The translations under genes and the position numbers were made by a program. Under the pieces are notes generated by a model. It worked only from the letters and a program-made list of their open reading frames with translations. It had not been told where the DNA came from and searched no databases. Of a DNA stretch of 64,000 nt, positions 43,989 to 51,368 are shown one piece after another. Each line of letters opens with the position of its first letter. Positions within the stretch are counted from its first letter, which is position 1. Source of the stretch: Lysobacteraceae bacterium (GTDB lineage: Bacteria > Pseudomonadota > Gammaproteobacteria > Nitrococcales > AK92); the NCBI GenBank assembly GCA_012523465.1, contig JAAYIK010000006.1, forward strand, positions 1 through 64,000, given 5' to 3'.

Positions 43989-45098
43989 TCAGCTTTCTGC
44001 GAGCTGCTGGGCGGCGGCTGGCGCCACGGCTTCGCGGTAAAGCGTTTCCAGCTCGGTGACGAAACGCTCGACGCCGAAGCGCCGCAGCGCGCGCTCGCGA
44101 CCACACTGTCCCATGGCGCGGGCGGTGGCCGGATCGGACAGCAGACGCAGCAGGGCCTGGACCAGTCCCTCGCGGCCGGCGACGATAAGGCCGCTGGCGT
44201 CCGGCTCGACGATCTCGTCGATGCCGGCCACGTTGGTGGAGACAACCGGCAAGCCCAGCAGGCTGGCCTCGATCGCCGCCGTTGGTAATGCCTCCCGATC
44301 CGAAGAGAGCACGAACACACGTGCCGGCGCGAGGTGCCGCGGCAGCTCGTTGCGTTCAACCCAGCCGTGGAACTCGACGCTGTCGGCAATGCCGAGGGCC
44401 GTGGCCTTGGCCTGCAAGTGCGGCTTAAGTTCGCCGTCGCCGACCAGCCATAGCTTGGCTTCGGGCAGGCGCGTGTGCACATCGGCCCAGGCGTCCAGCA
44501 GCAGGTCGAGATTTTTCTCGATGGTGAAGCGGGCGACGTTGACTGCCACCGGGCGCGTCTCGGCTGCCGGCTCTGCTGGCTCGGGAAAGCTGACTCCGGG
44601 GTAGATCTTGTGGATAGCCTCCAGCGGCAGCGCATAGGCAGCGGCGGCCAGCTCGCGCACGCGGTCGTTGTTGACGATGACGGGGGCCGCCAGCGCGTGC
44701 AGCGCGGTGCGCTCGCTGAAGCGTTTGAAGCGGCTGCGGGGATCGCGGCCGGTCAAATAGGTGTATTCGCTGTGGACGGATGCCACCACGCTGCCTTGCC
44801 ACCAGCCGAGCCAGCTTGCCAGCGCGGTCAACAGCCGCGGCCGATAAGAGTGGACGTGAATCAGGTCCGGTTCGACCTCGGCCAGCAGCCGCCGCAAATC
44901 CCGCATGGATTGCAGTGGTGGGCGTGACAAGTAGTGGACCTTGTGGCCGTAATGGGCGACCAGCTTGTCCAGCTTGGGCGAGCGCTGCAGCAGGACCACC
45001 TCGTGCTCGATGTCCTCGCTCAGCGAGTGTCGGATCAGCTCGAACACCACGGTGACGATGCCGTTCTCGGGGTAATGCAGGAAATGCAGGACTTTCAT
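43989..45098 (-). CDS. Family-4 type glycosyltransferase
   Basis: The 369-aa GT-B enzyme starts MKVLHFLHYPENGIVTVVFE. Its N-terminal acceptor domain has PDLIHVHSYRPRLL. The C-terminal nucleotide-sugar domain has VAVNVARFTIEKNLDLLLDA, KLWLVGDGELK, VEFHGWVER and VFVLSSDREALPTAAIEAS, the E-x7-E block of GT4/GT1 family enzymes. Likely transfers a sugar to an exopolysaccharide or glycan; donor and acceptor are unknown. ATG 45098 is preferred over TTG 45110 because GGGGGA lies between them. Confidence 0.85.
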   Translation of the reverse strand: MKVLHFLHYPENGIVTVVFELIRHSLSEDIEHEVVLLQRSPKLDKLVAHYGHKVHYLSRPPLQSMRDLRRLLAEVEPDLIHVHSYRPRLLTALASWLGWWQGSVVASVHSEYTYLTGRDPRSRFKRFSERTALHALAAPVIVNNDRVRELAAAAYALPLEAIHKIYPGVSFPEPAEPAAETRPVAVNVARFTIEKNLDLLLDAWADVHTRLPEAKLWLVGDGELKPHLQAKATALGIADSVEFHGWVERNELPRHLAPARVFVLSSDREALPTAAIEASLLGLPVVSTNVAGIDEIVEPDASGLIVAGREGLVQALLRLLSDPATARAMGQCGRERALRRFGVERFVTELETLYREAVAPAAAQQLAES

Positions 45099-45171
45099 TG
45101 AATCCCCCAACGCTCGGAGTCGCTGCGAGCACGGCTGGCAGGCCGTGACCGGGCGGAGGTGAGCACGCCCG

Positions 45172-45191
45172 CCATAAGAAAATTCTTATGG
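45172..45191. promoter_or_regulatory. AT-rich inverted repeat upstream of the glycosyltransferase
   Basis: CCATAAGAA-2-TTCTTATGG is a perfect 9-bp inverted repeat about 75 bases before the glycosyltransferase ATG in an otherwise GC-rich setting. Position and symmetry suggest an operator for a dimeric regulator. Confidence 0.45.
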
Positions 45192-45297
45192 TTTATCAAA
45201 GCGTTATTGTTCCGCTGTTCCTGAGATGGGGAAGGCGGCGCGGGTCGCCAAGCGGTGGTGCAGCGGTATGCAGGCCGGCCCGGCAACTGGCTCGGGG

Positions 45298-45822
45298 TCA
45301 AGGCAGCTGGGGACTGGCCAGCTCGCCGCGCGGATCCAGCGTGCGCTGGTAGCGCGCGACGGCAACGGCCTGGCCTGGTTGCCGGTAATGGATCTCGTAC
45401 AGGCTCAGACGGTCCGGCAGATGCTCCAGGAGGATGACCTGGGCTGGCTCGCCGGCGCTGATGCGCAGGGTCAGCGCACCCAGCTGCAGGCGCCGTGCAT
45501 AGAGATAAGTGCGGCTGCCGTCGGCGGCTTCGACGTAGACCTGCCAGGGCTGGCCGTCGTCCCAGGCCGGCCGGCCGCGGTAAAGCTCGACACGGGCAGT
45601 GAGCACGACGCGCTCCGGGCTGCCGTCGCCATCCAGGTCGGCCTCGGCGCTGCGGTGGTAGTTCCAGCCGTCCTCGCCGGCGACGGCTGGCGCCATGCCC
45701 GGGTCGATCAGGTCGACGGTCGGTGCCGACAGGTCGACCGGCTGCGCCTGGTCGGATGAAGGGGACTGGGCGCAGGCGTAGAGGCTGAAAACCAGCACGG
45801 CAGACCAGATCCTCGGATTCAT
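45298..45822 (-). CDS. Predicted lipoprotein
   Basis: The 174-aa product has a lipoprotein signal: MNPRIWSAVLVFSLYAC, with Cys17 as the lipidated residue. The mature protein contains ADLDGDGSPERVVLTARVEL (about 61-80), resembling calcium-binding VCBS/EF-hand-like FG-GAP repeats (DxDGDG), and several beta strands. I know no specific function. It stands alone; an AGGAGC site precedes ATG 45822. Confidence 0.7.
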   Translation of the reverse strand: MNPRIWSAVLVFSLYACAQSPSSDQAQPVDLSAPTVDLIDPGMAPAVAGEDGWNYHRSAEADLDGDGSPERVVLTARVELYRGRPAWDDGQPWQVYVEAADGSRTYLYARRLQLGALTLRISAGEPAQVILLEHLPDRLSLYEIHYRQPGQAVAVARYQRTLDPRGELASPQLP

Positions 45823-46079
45823 GGGCAGCTCCTGGTCAAAGGAGAGGCTCGCGAACTGCTTCAGGGTAGGTTAAGATTGACCGTTTTCGAAAGAATTTTG
45901 TGTCGCACGTCAATTTTCAGCAATTTTTTCTTGTATGCGGTAGGCAAGCCTGTATACGCTTTTTCGCCGAGCGGCGCTTGTGGCCGCTCGCTTGTTCTAC
46001 GTGAGGCGGTGCTTAACGGCTGCGGCTCTTAAGCGGTGTCATCACGGTGATCCCGTCATTTGCAAGGAACAGACAAACA
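45823..46079 (+). promoter_or_regulatory. Upstream region of aspA with candidate promoter
   Basis: The stretch is AT-rich around 45895-45935. TTGTAT (45931-45936) and TATACG (45953-45958), 16 bases apart, form a plausible sigma70 pair 122 bases ahead of aspA. AAGGAAC (46064-46070) is the ribosome site. Confidence 0.4.
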
Positions 46080-47540
46080 ATGTCCTCTGTTGTATCAACG
46101 CGCCTCGAAGAAGACCTGCTTGGTACTCTGGAAGTCCCTGCCGACGCGTACTACGGCATCCAGACTCTGCGTGCGCTGAAGAACTTTAACTTGACCGGGG
46201 TCCCGTTATCCGAGTTCCCGGAGCTGGTGATTGCCTTGGCCATGGTGAAACAGGCCGCAGCGGATGCCAATCACGAGCTGGGCTACCTCAACTCGGTCAA
46301 ACACGCAGCCATCACGGAGGCCTGCACGCGCATCATCGGCGGCGAGTTCCACGACCAGTTCGTGGTCGACATGATCCAGGGCGGCGCCGGTACGTCCACC
46401 AACATGAATGCCAATGAGGTCATTGCCAACCTGGGGCTGGAGGCGATGGGACGCGCCAAGGGCGAGTACCAGTACCTGCACCCCAACAATGACGTCAACA
46501 TGGCGCAGTCGACCAACGACGCTTATCCGACGGCGGTGCGGCTTGGCCTCCTGCTCATGCAAAAAGGCCTGCTGGAGAGCCTGGAGAAGCTGGTCGAAGC
46601 GTTCTCCGCCAAGGCGTCGGAATTCGACCACGTGCTGAAAATGGGGCGTACCCAGCTGCAGGATGCGGTGCCTATGACCCTGGGGCAGGAGTTCCGCGCC
46701 TTCGCCAACACCCTGCGCCGCGAATTGGAGCATCTGCGCGTGCTGGCGCCGCAGCTGCTGGGCGAGGTCAATCTGGGCGGCACCGCCATCGGCACCGGGA
46801 TCAACGCCGACCCGGCCTATCAGGGGCTGGCTGTGCAGCGGCTGGCGACCATCAGCGGACAGCCGGTGCGGCCGGCCGCGGATCTGATCGCGGCCACTCC
46901 CGACATGGGCGACTTCGTGGCCTACTCGGGGATGCTGAAGCGCCTGGCGGTGTCGCTGTCTAAGATTTCCAATGACCTGCGCCTGCTCTCCAGCGGACCG
47001 CGCGCCGGCATCAACGAGATCAATCTGCCGCCCTGCCAGCCGGGCAGCGCCATCATGCCGGGCAAGGTCAATCCGGTGATTCCGGAGGCGGTCAACCAGG
47101 TGGCGTTCAAGGTCATCGGCAACGACGCGGCGCTGACGTTCGCGGCGGAAGCCGGCCAGCTGCAGCTCAATGTCATGGAGCCGCTGATCACCTACAACCT
47201 GTTCGAATCGATCCGGCTGCTGCAGCGGGCCATGGACATGCTGCGGGAGCAGTGCGTGGTCGGCATCACCGCCAACGAGCAGCGCTGCCGCCAGCTCATG
47301 GAGAGCTCCATCGGGCTGGTGACCGCGCTCAATCCCTACATCGGCTATGAGAATGCGAGCCGCATCGCGCGGCAGGCGCTCAGCAACGGCCGTGGCATTC
47401 TGGAGCTGGTGCGCGAGCAGGGATTGCTGGATGAGGAGACGCTGGCGGAAGTGCTGCGGCCGGAGAACATGATCGCGCCGCGGCTGTTGCCCGTCCGCAA
47501 GGGAAGCAAGGAAGGCAAGGCGGTAGACGAGACTGTCTGA
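46080..47540 (+). CDS. aspA: Aspartate ammonia-lyase
   Basis: The 486-aa enzyme deaminates L-aspartate to fumarate. Family blocks are present: IQGGAGTSTNMNANEVIAN (about 100-118), QSTNDAYPTAVRL, GGTAIGTGINADPAY and the catalytic loop PGSAIMPGKVNPVIPE. The catalytic Ser of the loop is kept; the second Ser of the usual GSS is Ala, which occurs in other aspartases. Distinguishing aspartase from fumarase rests on overall similarity to AspA (DLLGTLEVPADAYYGIQT). ATG 46080 with AAGGAAC upstream; an extension to 46047 is possible. A strong terminator follows. Confidence 0.93.
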   Translation: MSSVVSTRLEEDLLGTLEVPADAYYGIQTLRALKNFNLTGVPLSEFPELVIALAMVKQAAADANHELGYLNSVKHAAITEACTRIIGGEFHDQFVVDMIQGGAGTSTNMNANEVIANLGLEAMGRAKGEYQYLHPNNDVNMAQSTNDAYPTAVRLGLLLMQKGLLESLEKLVEAFSAKASEFDHVLKMGRTQLQDAVPMTLGQEFRAFANTLRRELEHLRVLAPQLLGEVNLGGTAIGTGINADPAYQGLAVQRLATISGQPVRPAADLIAATPDMGDFVAYSGMLKRLAVSLSKISNDLRLLSSGPRAGINEINLPPCQPGSAIMPGKVNPVIPEAVNQVAFKVIGNDAALTFAAEAGQLQLNVMEPLITYNLFESIRLLQRAMDMLREQCVVGITANEQRCRQLMESSIGLVTALNPYIGYENASRIARQALSNGRGILELVREQGLLDEETLAEVLRPENMIAPRLLPVRKGSKEGKAVDETV

Positions 47541-47555
47541 GCCCTTGCCGCAGCG

Positions 47556-47598
47556 AAAGCGGCCGGAGAGCGGTGTCCCGCTTTCCGGCCGCTTTTTT
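47556..47598. terminator. Bidirectional terminator after aspA
   Basis: AAAGCGGCCGGA pairs with TCCGGCCGCTTT (12 bp, extended by an inner GAGCGG/CCGCTT) and is followed by six T. It lies 16 bases after the aspA stop and just beyond the convergent minus-strand gene. Confidence 0.9.
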
Positions 47599-47947
47599 AT
47601 TCGGCTGCCGGCTGGATCACGGCGTAGTAGCCATGCTGCTGGTGAAACTTGCTGCCTTCGGCAATGGTTTCCGCCAGCATTGCGCCCTTGGAGTCCTGCA
47701 CGCTGAGCACGGCATGATCGGCGCCGACGCTGATCAGCTTGACCGGCGCGGTGGTCAGCACCGACAGCGCCTGGATCAGATGGCGGACCTTGCCCTCGGA
47801 CAGCAGTCTGGAGCGCAGATAGGCCTGCAACGTCACGCCGCTACACTGCTGCGGCTCGAGCCACTCGCCGAAGGGTGATTTCTCTTCCTGCACCTGTACA
47901 GCCTCCCGTATCGAGTGGCTATGCAAGGTGCCAGAGACTGTCATCAT
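47597..47947 (-). CDS. Hypothetical protein, 116 aa
   Basis: The sequence is balanced and not low-complexity: SHSIREAVQVQEEKSPFGEW, VTLQAYLRSRLLSEGKVRHL, VKLISVGADHAVLSVQDSKG, ETIAEGSKFHQQHGYYAVIQ. A predicted alpha/beta mix with no membrane span or signal peptide. I do not recognise a family. It ends inside the aspA terminator and is convergent with it. ATG 47944 is an equally possible start. No clear ribosome site. Confidence 0.55.
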   Translation of the reverse strand: MMTVSGTLHSHSIREAVQVQEEKSPFGEWLEPQQCSGVTLQAYLRSRLLSEGKVRHLIQALSVLTTAPVKLISVGADHAVLSVQDSKGAMLAETIAEGSKFHQQHGYYAVIQPAAE

Positions 47948-47997
47948 TTGCTGTCAAAAATCGTCATTGACGCGCATTTGTCGCCAATCCGACACCC

Positions 47998-48249
47998 TCA
48001 CGCGCGCCTCGTTATCGCCTCCTCTGTGCTTCTGAAACCGCCCACCAGGTAGTTGAAGAACAGGCCGTAGGCGATCGCCAGCGGGATCGCCACCACCAGC
48101 GCTGCCGCCATCAGCTCGGACCAATAGAACTCTTTGACCCGGATCAGTTCGGTCGGAACGCTCGAGGTGATGGTCCGCTGCGCCGAGGTGGTGATGAAGG
48201 TGGCCGCGTAGATGGAGTTGCCGCGCGAGAGCGAGAAGGCGAACACCAT
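47998..48249 (-). pseudogene. Remnant of a sugar ABC transporter permease (MalG-type)
   Basis: The 83 codons correspond to the C-terminal end of a MalG-type permease: VFAFSLSRGNSIYAATFITT, QRTITSSVPTELIRVKEFYW, ELMAAALVVAIPLAIAYGLF and the final NYLVGGF. Intact proteins are about 280 aa and the missing part includes the EAA loop that contacts the ATPase. The frame stays open only about 17 more codons upstream without matching the family. No other transport subunit lies nearby, so this is a gene relic left after a deletion. Confidence 0.75.
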
Positions 48250-48358
48250 GCAGGCGGCGGAAACCTGGTCTAGGACAGTTGGCTGCGGTGAGGGGGCAGG
48301 GGCGATGACGGCGCGGCAGCTGCCGGTGGGCGGCTGCCGCAGCCGGAATGGGGACCGC

Positions 48359-49390
48359 TTAGCTCAGCCAGCCGAAGCGGTCCTCGGCCTCGCCGGTCTG
48401 GATGGCCACCAGGGCCTGGCGCAGGCGCTGGGTGTTGGGACCGACGTTGCCGTCGCCGACCGGATATTCCTTGCCTTCGTGAATAAAGGTGCCGACGCCG
48501 GTGAGGACGGCGGCGGTGCCGGACAGCGCGGCCTCGCCGGTGCGAATCCAGTCCTTGATTTCGTCGACCGTGAAGTTGCGCTCGATGACTTCATAGCCCA
48601 GCGAGCGGGCCAGCGTGATGACCGAGTCGCGGGTGACGCCATGCAGGAACGAGCTGTCCAGCGGCTTGGTCAACAGCCGCTTGTTATCGAGCAAGAAGAA
48701 GTTGGAAGCACCGGTCTCCTGCACGTCGCCGCCGGGGCAGAACAGCACCTGGTCGGCGTTGTACTGCTTTTTGGCGTTGGCCACATGGCGCAGGGCCGCG
48801 GCATAGTTGCCACCGGTCTTGGCCAGGCCGAAGCCGGGCGTGGTGCGCATTTCCTTGTCTTCGATCAGGATGCGCACGCCCTTGCTGCCGCCGCCGGTGA
48901 AGTAGTCGCCGACCGGCGAGGCCAGCACGTACAGCAGGGCTTCGGCGGGCGGGGTGCCGGCGGCGCCGATGTTGGGCTCGGTGCCGATCAGAGTGGGACG
49001 CAGGTACAGCGCGCCGGGCGGCGGCGGCACGTCTTTCTCGCTCAGCGCCACGACCTGGCGCACCATCTGCTCCAGCATCTCCGCAGGCGGCACCGGCAGG
49101 CACAGCAGCTCGGCGCTGCGGCGGAAGCGCGCCACGTGGCGGTCCAGACGGAAGATGCGGGTGCTGCCATCCGGCATGCGGAAGGCCTTCAGCCCCTCGA
49201 AGCAGGTGCTGGAGTAGTGCAGCACGTGCGCGCCGGGGTGGAGGGACAAGGACGTTACCGGGATGACGTCTACCGCTGACCAACGCCCGTCAGCGAAGCG
49301 TGCGATCGGCATCTTCTCGGAAAAGACGGTGCCAAAGGGCGCTGTCTTGGTAGCGGCCTGCGCAGATTTCTGAACAGTAACGTCTTGCAT
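48359..49390 (-). CDS. ilvE: Branched-chain amino acid aminotransferase
   Basis: The 343-aa class-IV PLP enzyme performs the last step of valine, leucine and isoleucine synthesis. Blocks: HYSSTCFEGLKAFRMPDG (about 58-75), RLDRHVARFRRSAELLCLP, GALYLRPTLIGTEPNIG, KTGGNYAAALRHVANAKKQY, where the PLP-lysine lies, VLFCPGGDVQETGASNFFLL and the TRDSVITLARSLG block. This is the longer BCAT form typical of type II enzymes. ATG 49390 matches the family start; GGGGGAAG lies upstream. Confidence 0.94.
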   Translation of the reverse strand: MQDVTVQKSAQAATKTAPFGTVFSEKMPIARFADGRWSAVDVIPVTSLSLHPGAHVLHYSSTCFEGLKAFRMPDGSTRIFRLDRHVARFRRSAELLCLPVPPAEMLEQMVRQVVALSEKDVPPPPGALYLRPTLIGTEPNIGAAGTPPAEALLYVLASPVGDYFTGGGSKGVRILIEDKEMRTTPGFGLAKTGGNYAAALRHVANAKKQYNADQVLFCPGGDVQETGASNFFLLDNKRLLTKPLDSSFLHGVTRDSVITLARSLGYEVIERNFTVDEIKDWIRTGEAALSGTAAVLTGVGTFIHEGKEYPVGDGNVGPNTQRLRQALVAIQTGEAEDRFGWLS

Positions 49391-49710
49391 AGGATGAGTC
49401 TTCCCCCGTAGCTTGCCATAGATGCGCGCGCCGGCGCTTGTGCAGCATAACCTGTGACTGGGCTGCCGAAAAGTGGCGGATGCCCGGCCTCGGCCAGCGG
49501 CACCGGAGAGAGCCGCGGCTTGCAGCCGACGGCGATGGCTGGGGAGCGTCTGCCTGACCAGAAGCGCCGGTGCCGGTGCGGCGTGAGTGCCGAGGCCGCT
49601 TCGCTGCATTCCTCCAAATCATAGCATTGTCGCCGGCCAATGGTGCCGCCGTGGGTGGCGCCGAGCCAACGGCCGGATGGCAGCGAAGGTTTGCGCGGCA
49701 AGCGGCTGTT
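49391..49710 (-). other. Gap between ilvE and the MATE gene
   Basis: No gene is convincing; frames on both strands are Arg/Ser/Pro-rich. I see no clear terminator or repeat. Confidence 0.35.
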
Positions 49711-51054
49711 TCAAGTCCCGCGCGCTTGCCGCAGCGAGGCCTCGAGCCGACCGTAATAGGGAAGCAGCATCAAAGCGCGGGCGACGACATAGACGATGAA
49801 CGACCACCACAGGCCATGATTGCCGTAGTGACCGCTGAGTGGCCAGGAGCTGGCCAGGAAGATGGCTGCCGACAGCAGCGCGGCGTTGCGCATCTCCCGG
49901 GTCCGAGTGCAGCCGATGAAGATGCCGTCGAGCTGGAAGGCCGCCACCGCCAGCAGCACGTACAGCGCGCACCAGGGCAGGGCGTCGCCGGCAGCCTGGC
50001 GCACCGCGGGTAGGTCGGTCAGCACGGCGATGGCCTGCTGGCCGAGGGCGAGCAGCGCCAGCGCCAGCAGCAGGGCGGTGATGCAGGCTAGCTGGGTGGA
50101 CAGCGCTACGGCGCGGCGAAAACGCTCCCGCTGGCGCGCTCCCAGGGCCTGCCCGACCAGAGACTCGGCGACGAAGGCGAAGCCGTCGAGGAAAAAGGCG
50201 CTGAAAGAGACCAGCTGCAGCAAGATGTGGTTGGCAGCGAGGATGACGTCGCCGAAGCGGGCACTCTGGTTGACGAACCAGGCGAAGGCGAACACCAGTG
50301 TCAGGGTGCGGATCATGATGTCGCCGTTGGCGGCAAGGGTTCGCCGCAGTTTTTGGGGATCAGCGATCCGTGGCCAGGACCAGAAGCGCTCCTCGTCGCG
50401 GTGCCGGCGCCGCAGGACGCGATGCAGCAGGGTCAGAGCGATGAGGCAGCTGCTCCACTCGGCGATCAGGGTGCCTAGGGCGATACCGCGGGCGCCGAGG
50501 CCGAGCACGCCGGCGAAATAGACGTCGAGAATGGCGTTGACGCCGTTCAGGAGCAGCTGGATCGCCAGCAGCTTGCGCGTCAGCCCCAGGCCGATCAGGC
50601 TGCCGGTGACAGCGAACATGGCCAGCGTCGCCGGCGCGCCCCAGATGCGGATGAAGAAATAGGCGCGGGCGGCGTTTTCCACCTCGGCGCTGCTGTCGAG
50701 CAGCCAAAAGGCCAGCTCGGCCAGTGGCCATTGCAGCAGGGTGAGGCTGCAGCCAATGGTCAGCGCGATCAGCAGCGCCCGCCCTAGTGTGGCCCGCACT
50801 TCGGCTTCGTCCTCCGCGCCTACCGCCTGGGCGGTGAAGCCGGTGGTGCCCATGCGCAGAAAGCCGAAGCTCCAATAGATGAAGCTGAAAATGATGGCGC
50901 CCAGAGCGATGGCGCCGAGCTCGGCGGTCGTCCCGAAGTTGCCGATCACGGCGGTATCCACCAGGCCGAGCGTAGGCACGGCGGCGTTGGCCAGGATGAT
51001 CGGCCAGGCCTTGCTCAGGATGGTGCGGCGGCTGATTGCTGTTTGTGCTGCCAA
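49711..51054 (-). CDS. MATE-family exporter, DinF-like
   Basis: The 447-aa inner-membrane protein has twelve hydrophobic segments in two six-span halves, and the DinF-like start: RTILSKAWPIILANAAVPTLGLVDTAVIG (about 10-38). LRMGTTGFTAQAVGAEDEAE follows, and LILDVYFAG-like INAILDVYFAGVLGLGARG marks the end of the first half. The second half contains EGFA-like DGFAFVAESLVGQALGA. Such proteins use a cation gradient to export drugs or metabolites. The start of the 72-aa gene on the other strand is 74 bases away, so the two are divergent. Confidence 0.9.
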   Translation of the reverse strand: MAAQTAISRRTILSKAWPIILANAAVPTLGLVDTAVIGNFGTTAELGAIALGAIIFSFIYWSFGFLRMGTTGFTAQAVGAEDEAEVRATLGRALLIALTIGCSLTLLQWPLAELAFWLLDSSAEVENAARAYFFIRIWGAPATLAMFAVTGSLIGLGLTRKLLAIQLLLNGVNAILDVYFAGVLGLGARGIALGTLIAEWSSCLIALTLLHRVLRRRHRDEERFWSWPRIADPQKLRRTLAANGDIMIRTLTLVFAFAWFVNQSARFGDVILAANHILLQLVSFSAFFLDGFAFVAESLVGQALGARQRERFRRAVALSTQLACITALLLALALLALGQQAIAVLTDLPAVRQAAGDALPWCALYVLLAVAAFQLDGIFIGCTRTREMRNAALLSAAIFLASSWPLSGHYGNHGLWWSFIVYVVARALMLLPYYGRLEASLRQARGT

Positions 51055-51128
51055 GGCTTGTTACGCTGGTCGACGAGACGAATGCAAGAAGCGGCCATGA
51101 TACGCCGGCAGGAGAAAGGTGCGAACCG

Positions 51129-51347
51129 ATGCCTGATGCAAGCGATTCCGATCGGCTGCCGAACCTCGTCGACGGGTTGACGCGGCAAGAGCGCATCGTG
51201 CTGCATGTGCTGCGGCAGGTGCAGCGGGAGCGGGGCGGCCGGCCGGTGCCGACGGTCATGCTCTACGGGCGGGTGCTGGAGCACATCGATCTCAGCGAGC
51301 AGGAACTGCAACAGTGCCTGGCTCGCTTGGGCACGCTGCCTGTCTGA
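51129..51347 (+). CDS. Small conserved-looking protein, 72 aa
   Basis: MPDASDSDRLPNLVDGLTRQ leads into a helical protein (ERIVLHVLRQVQRERGGRPV, then TVMLYGRVLEHIDLSEQELQ) that looks like a small winged-helix or helical bundle: a helix, a turn and a LSEQELQQCLARLG recognition-type helix. GGAGAAAGG lies about 15 bases upstream of ATG 51129. I do not know its function; the coding pattern is convincing because both alternative strands lack such a regular helix. Confidence 0.65.
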   Translation: MPDASDSDRLPNLVDGLTRQERIVLHVLRQVQRERGGRPVPTVMLYGRVLEHIDLSEQELQQCLARLGTLPV

Positions 51348-51368
51348 TCCGGCTCCCCGGCACCGGCT

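Noticed and set aside
47030..47090. Loss of the aspartase catalytic serine
   Set aside because: The first Ser of the GSS loop, the catalytic one, is present; only the second is Ala, as in other aspartases.
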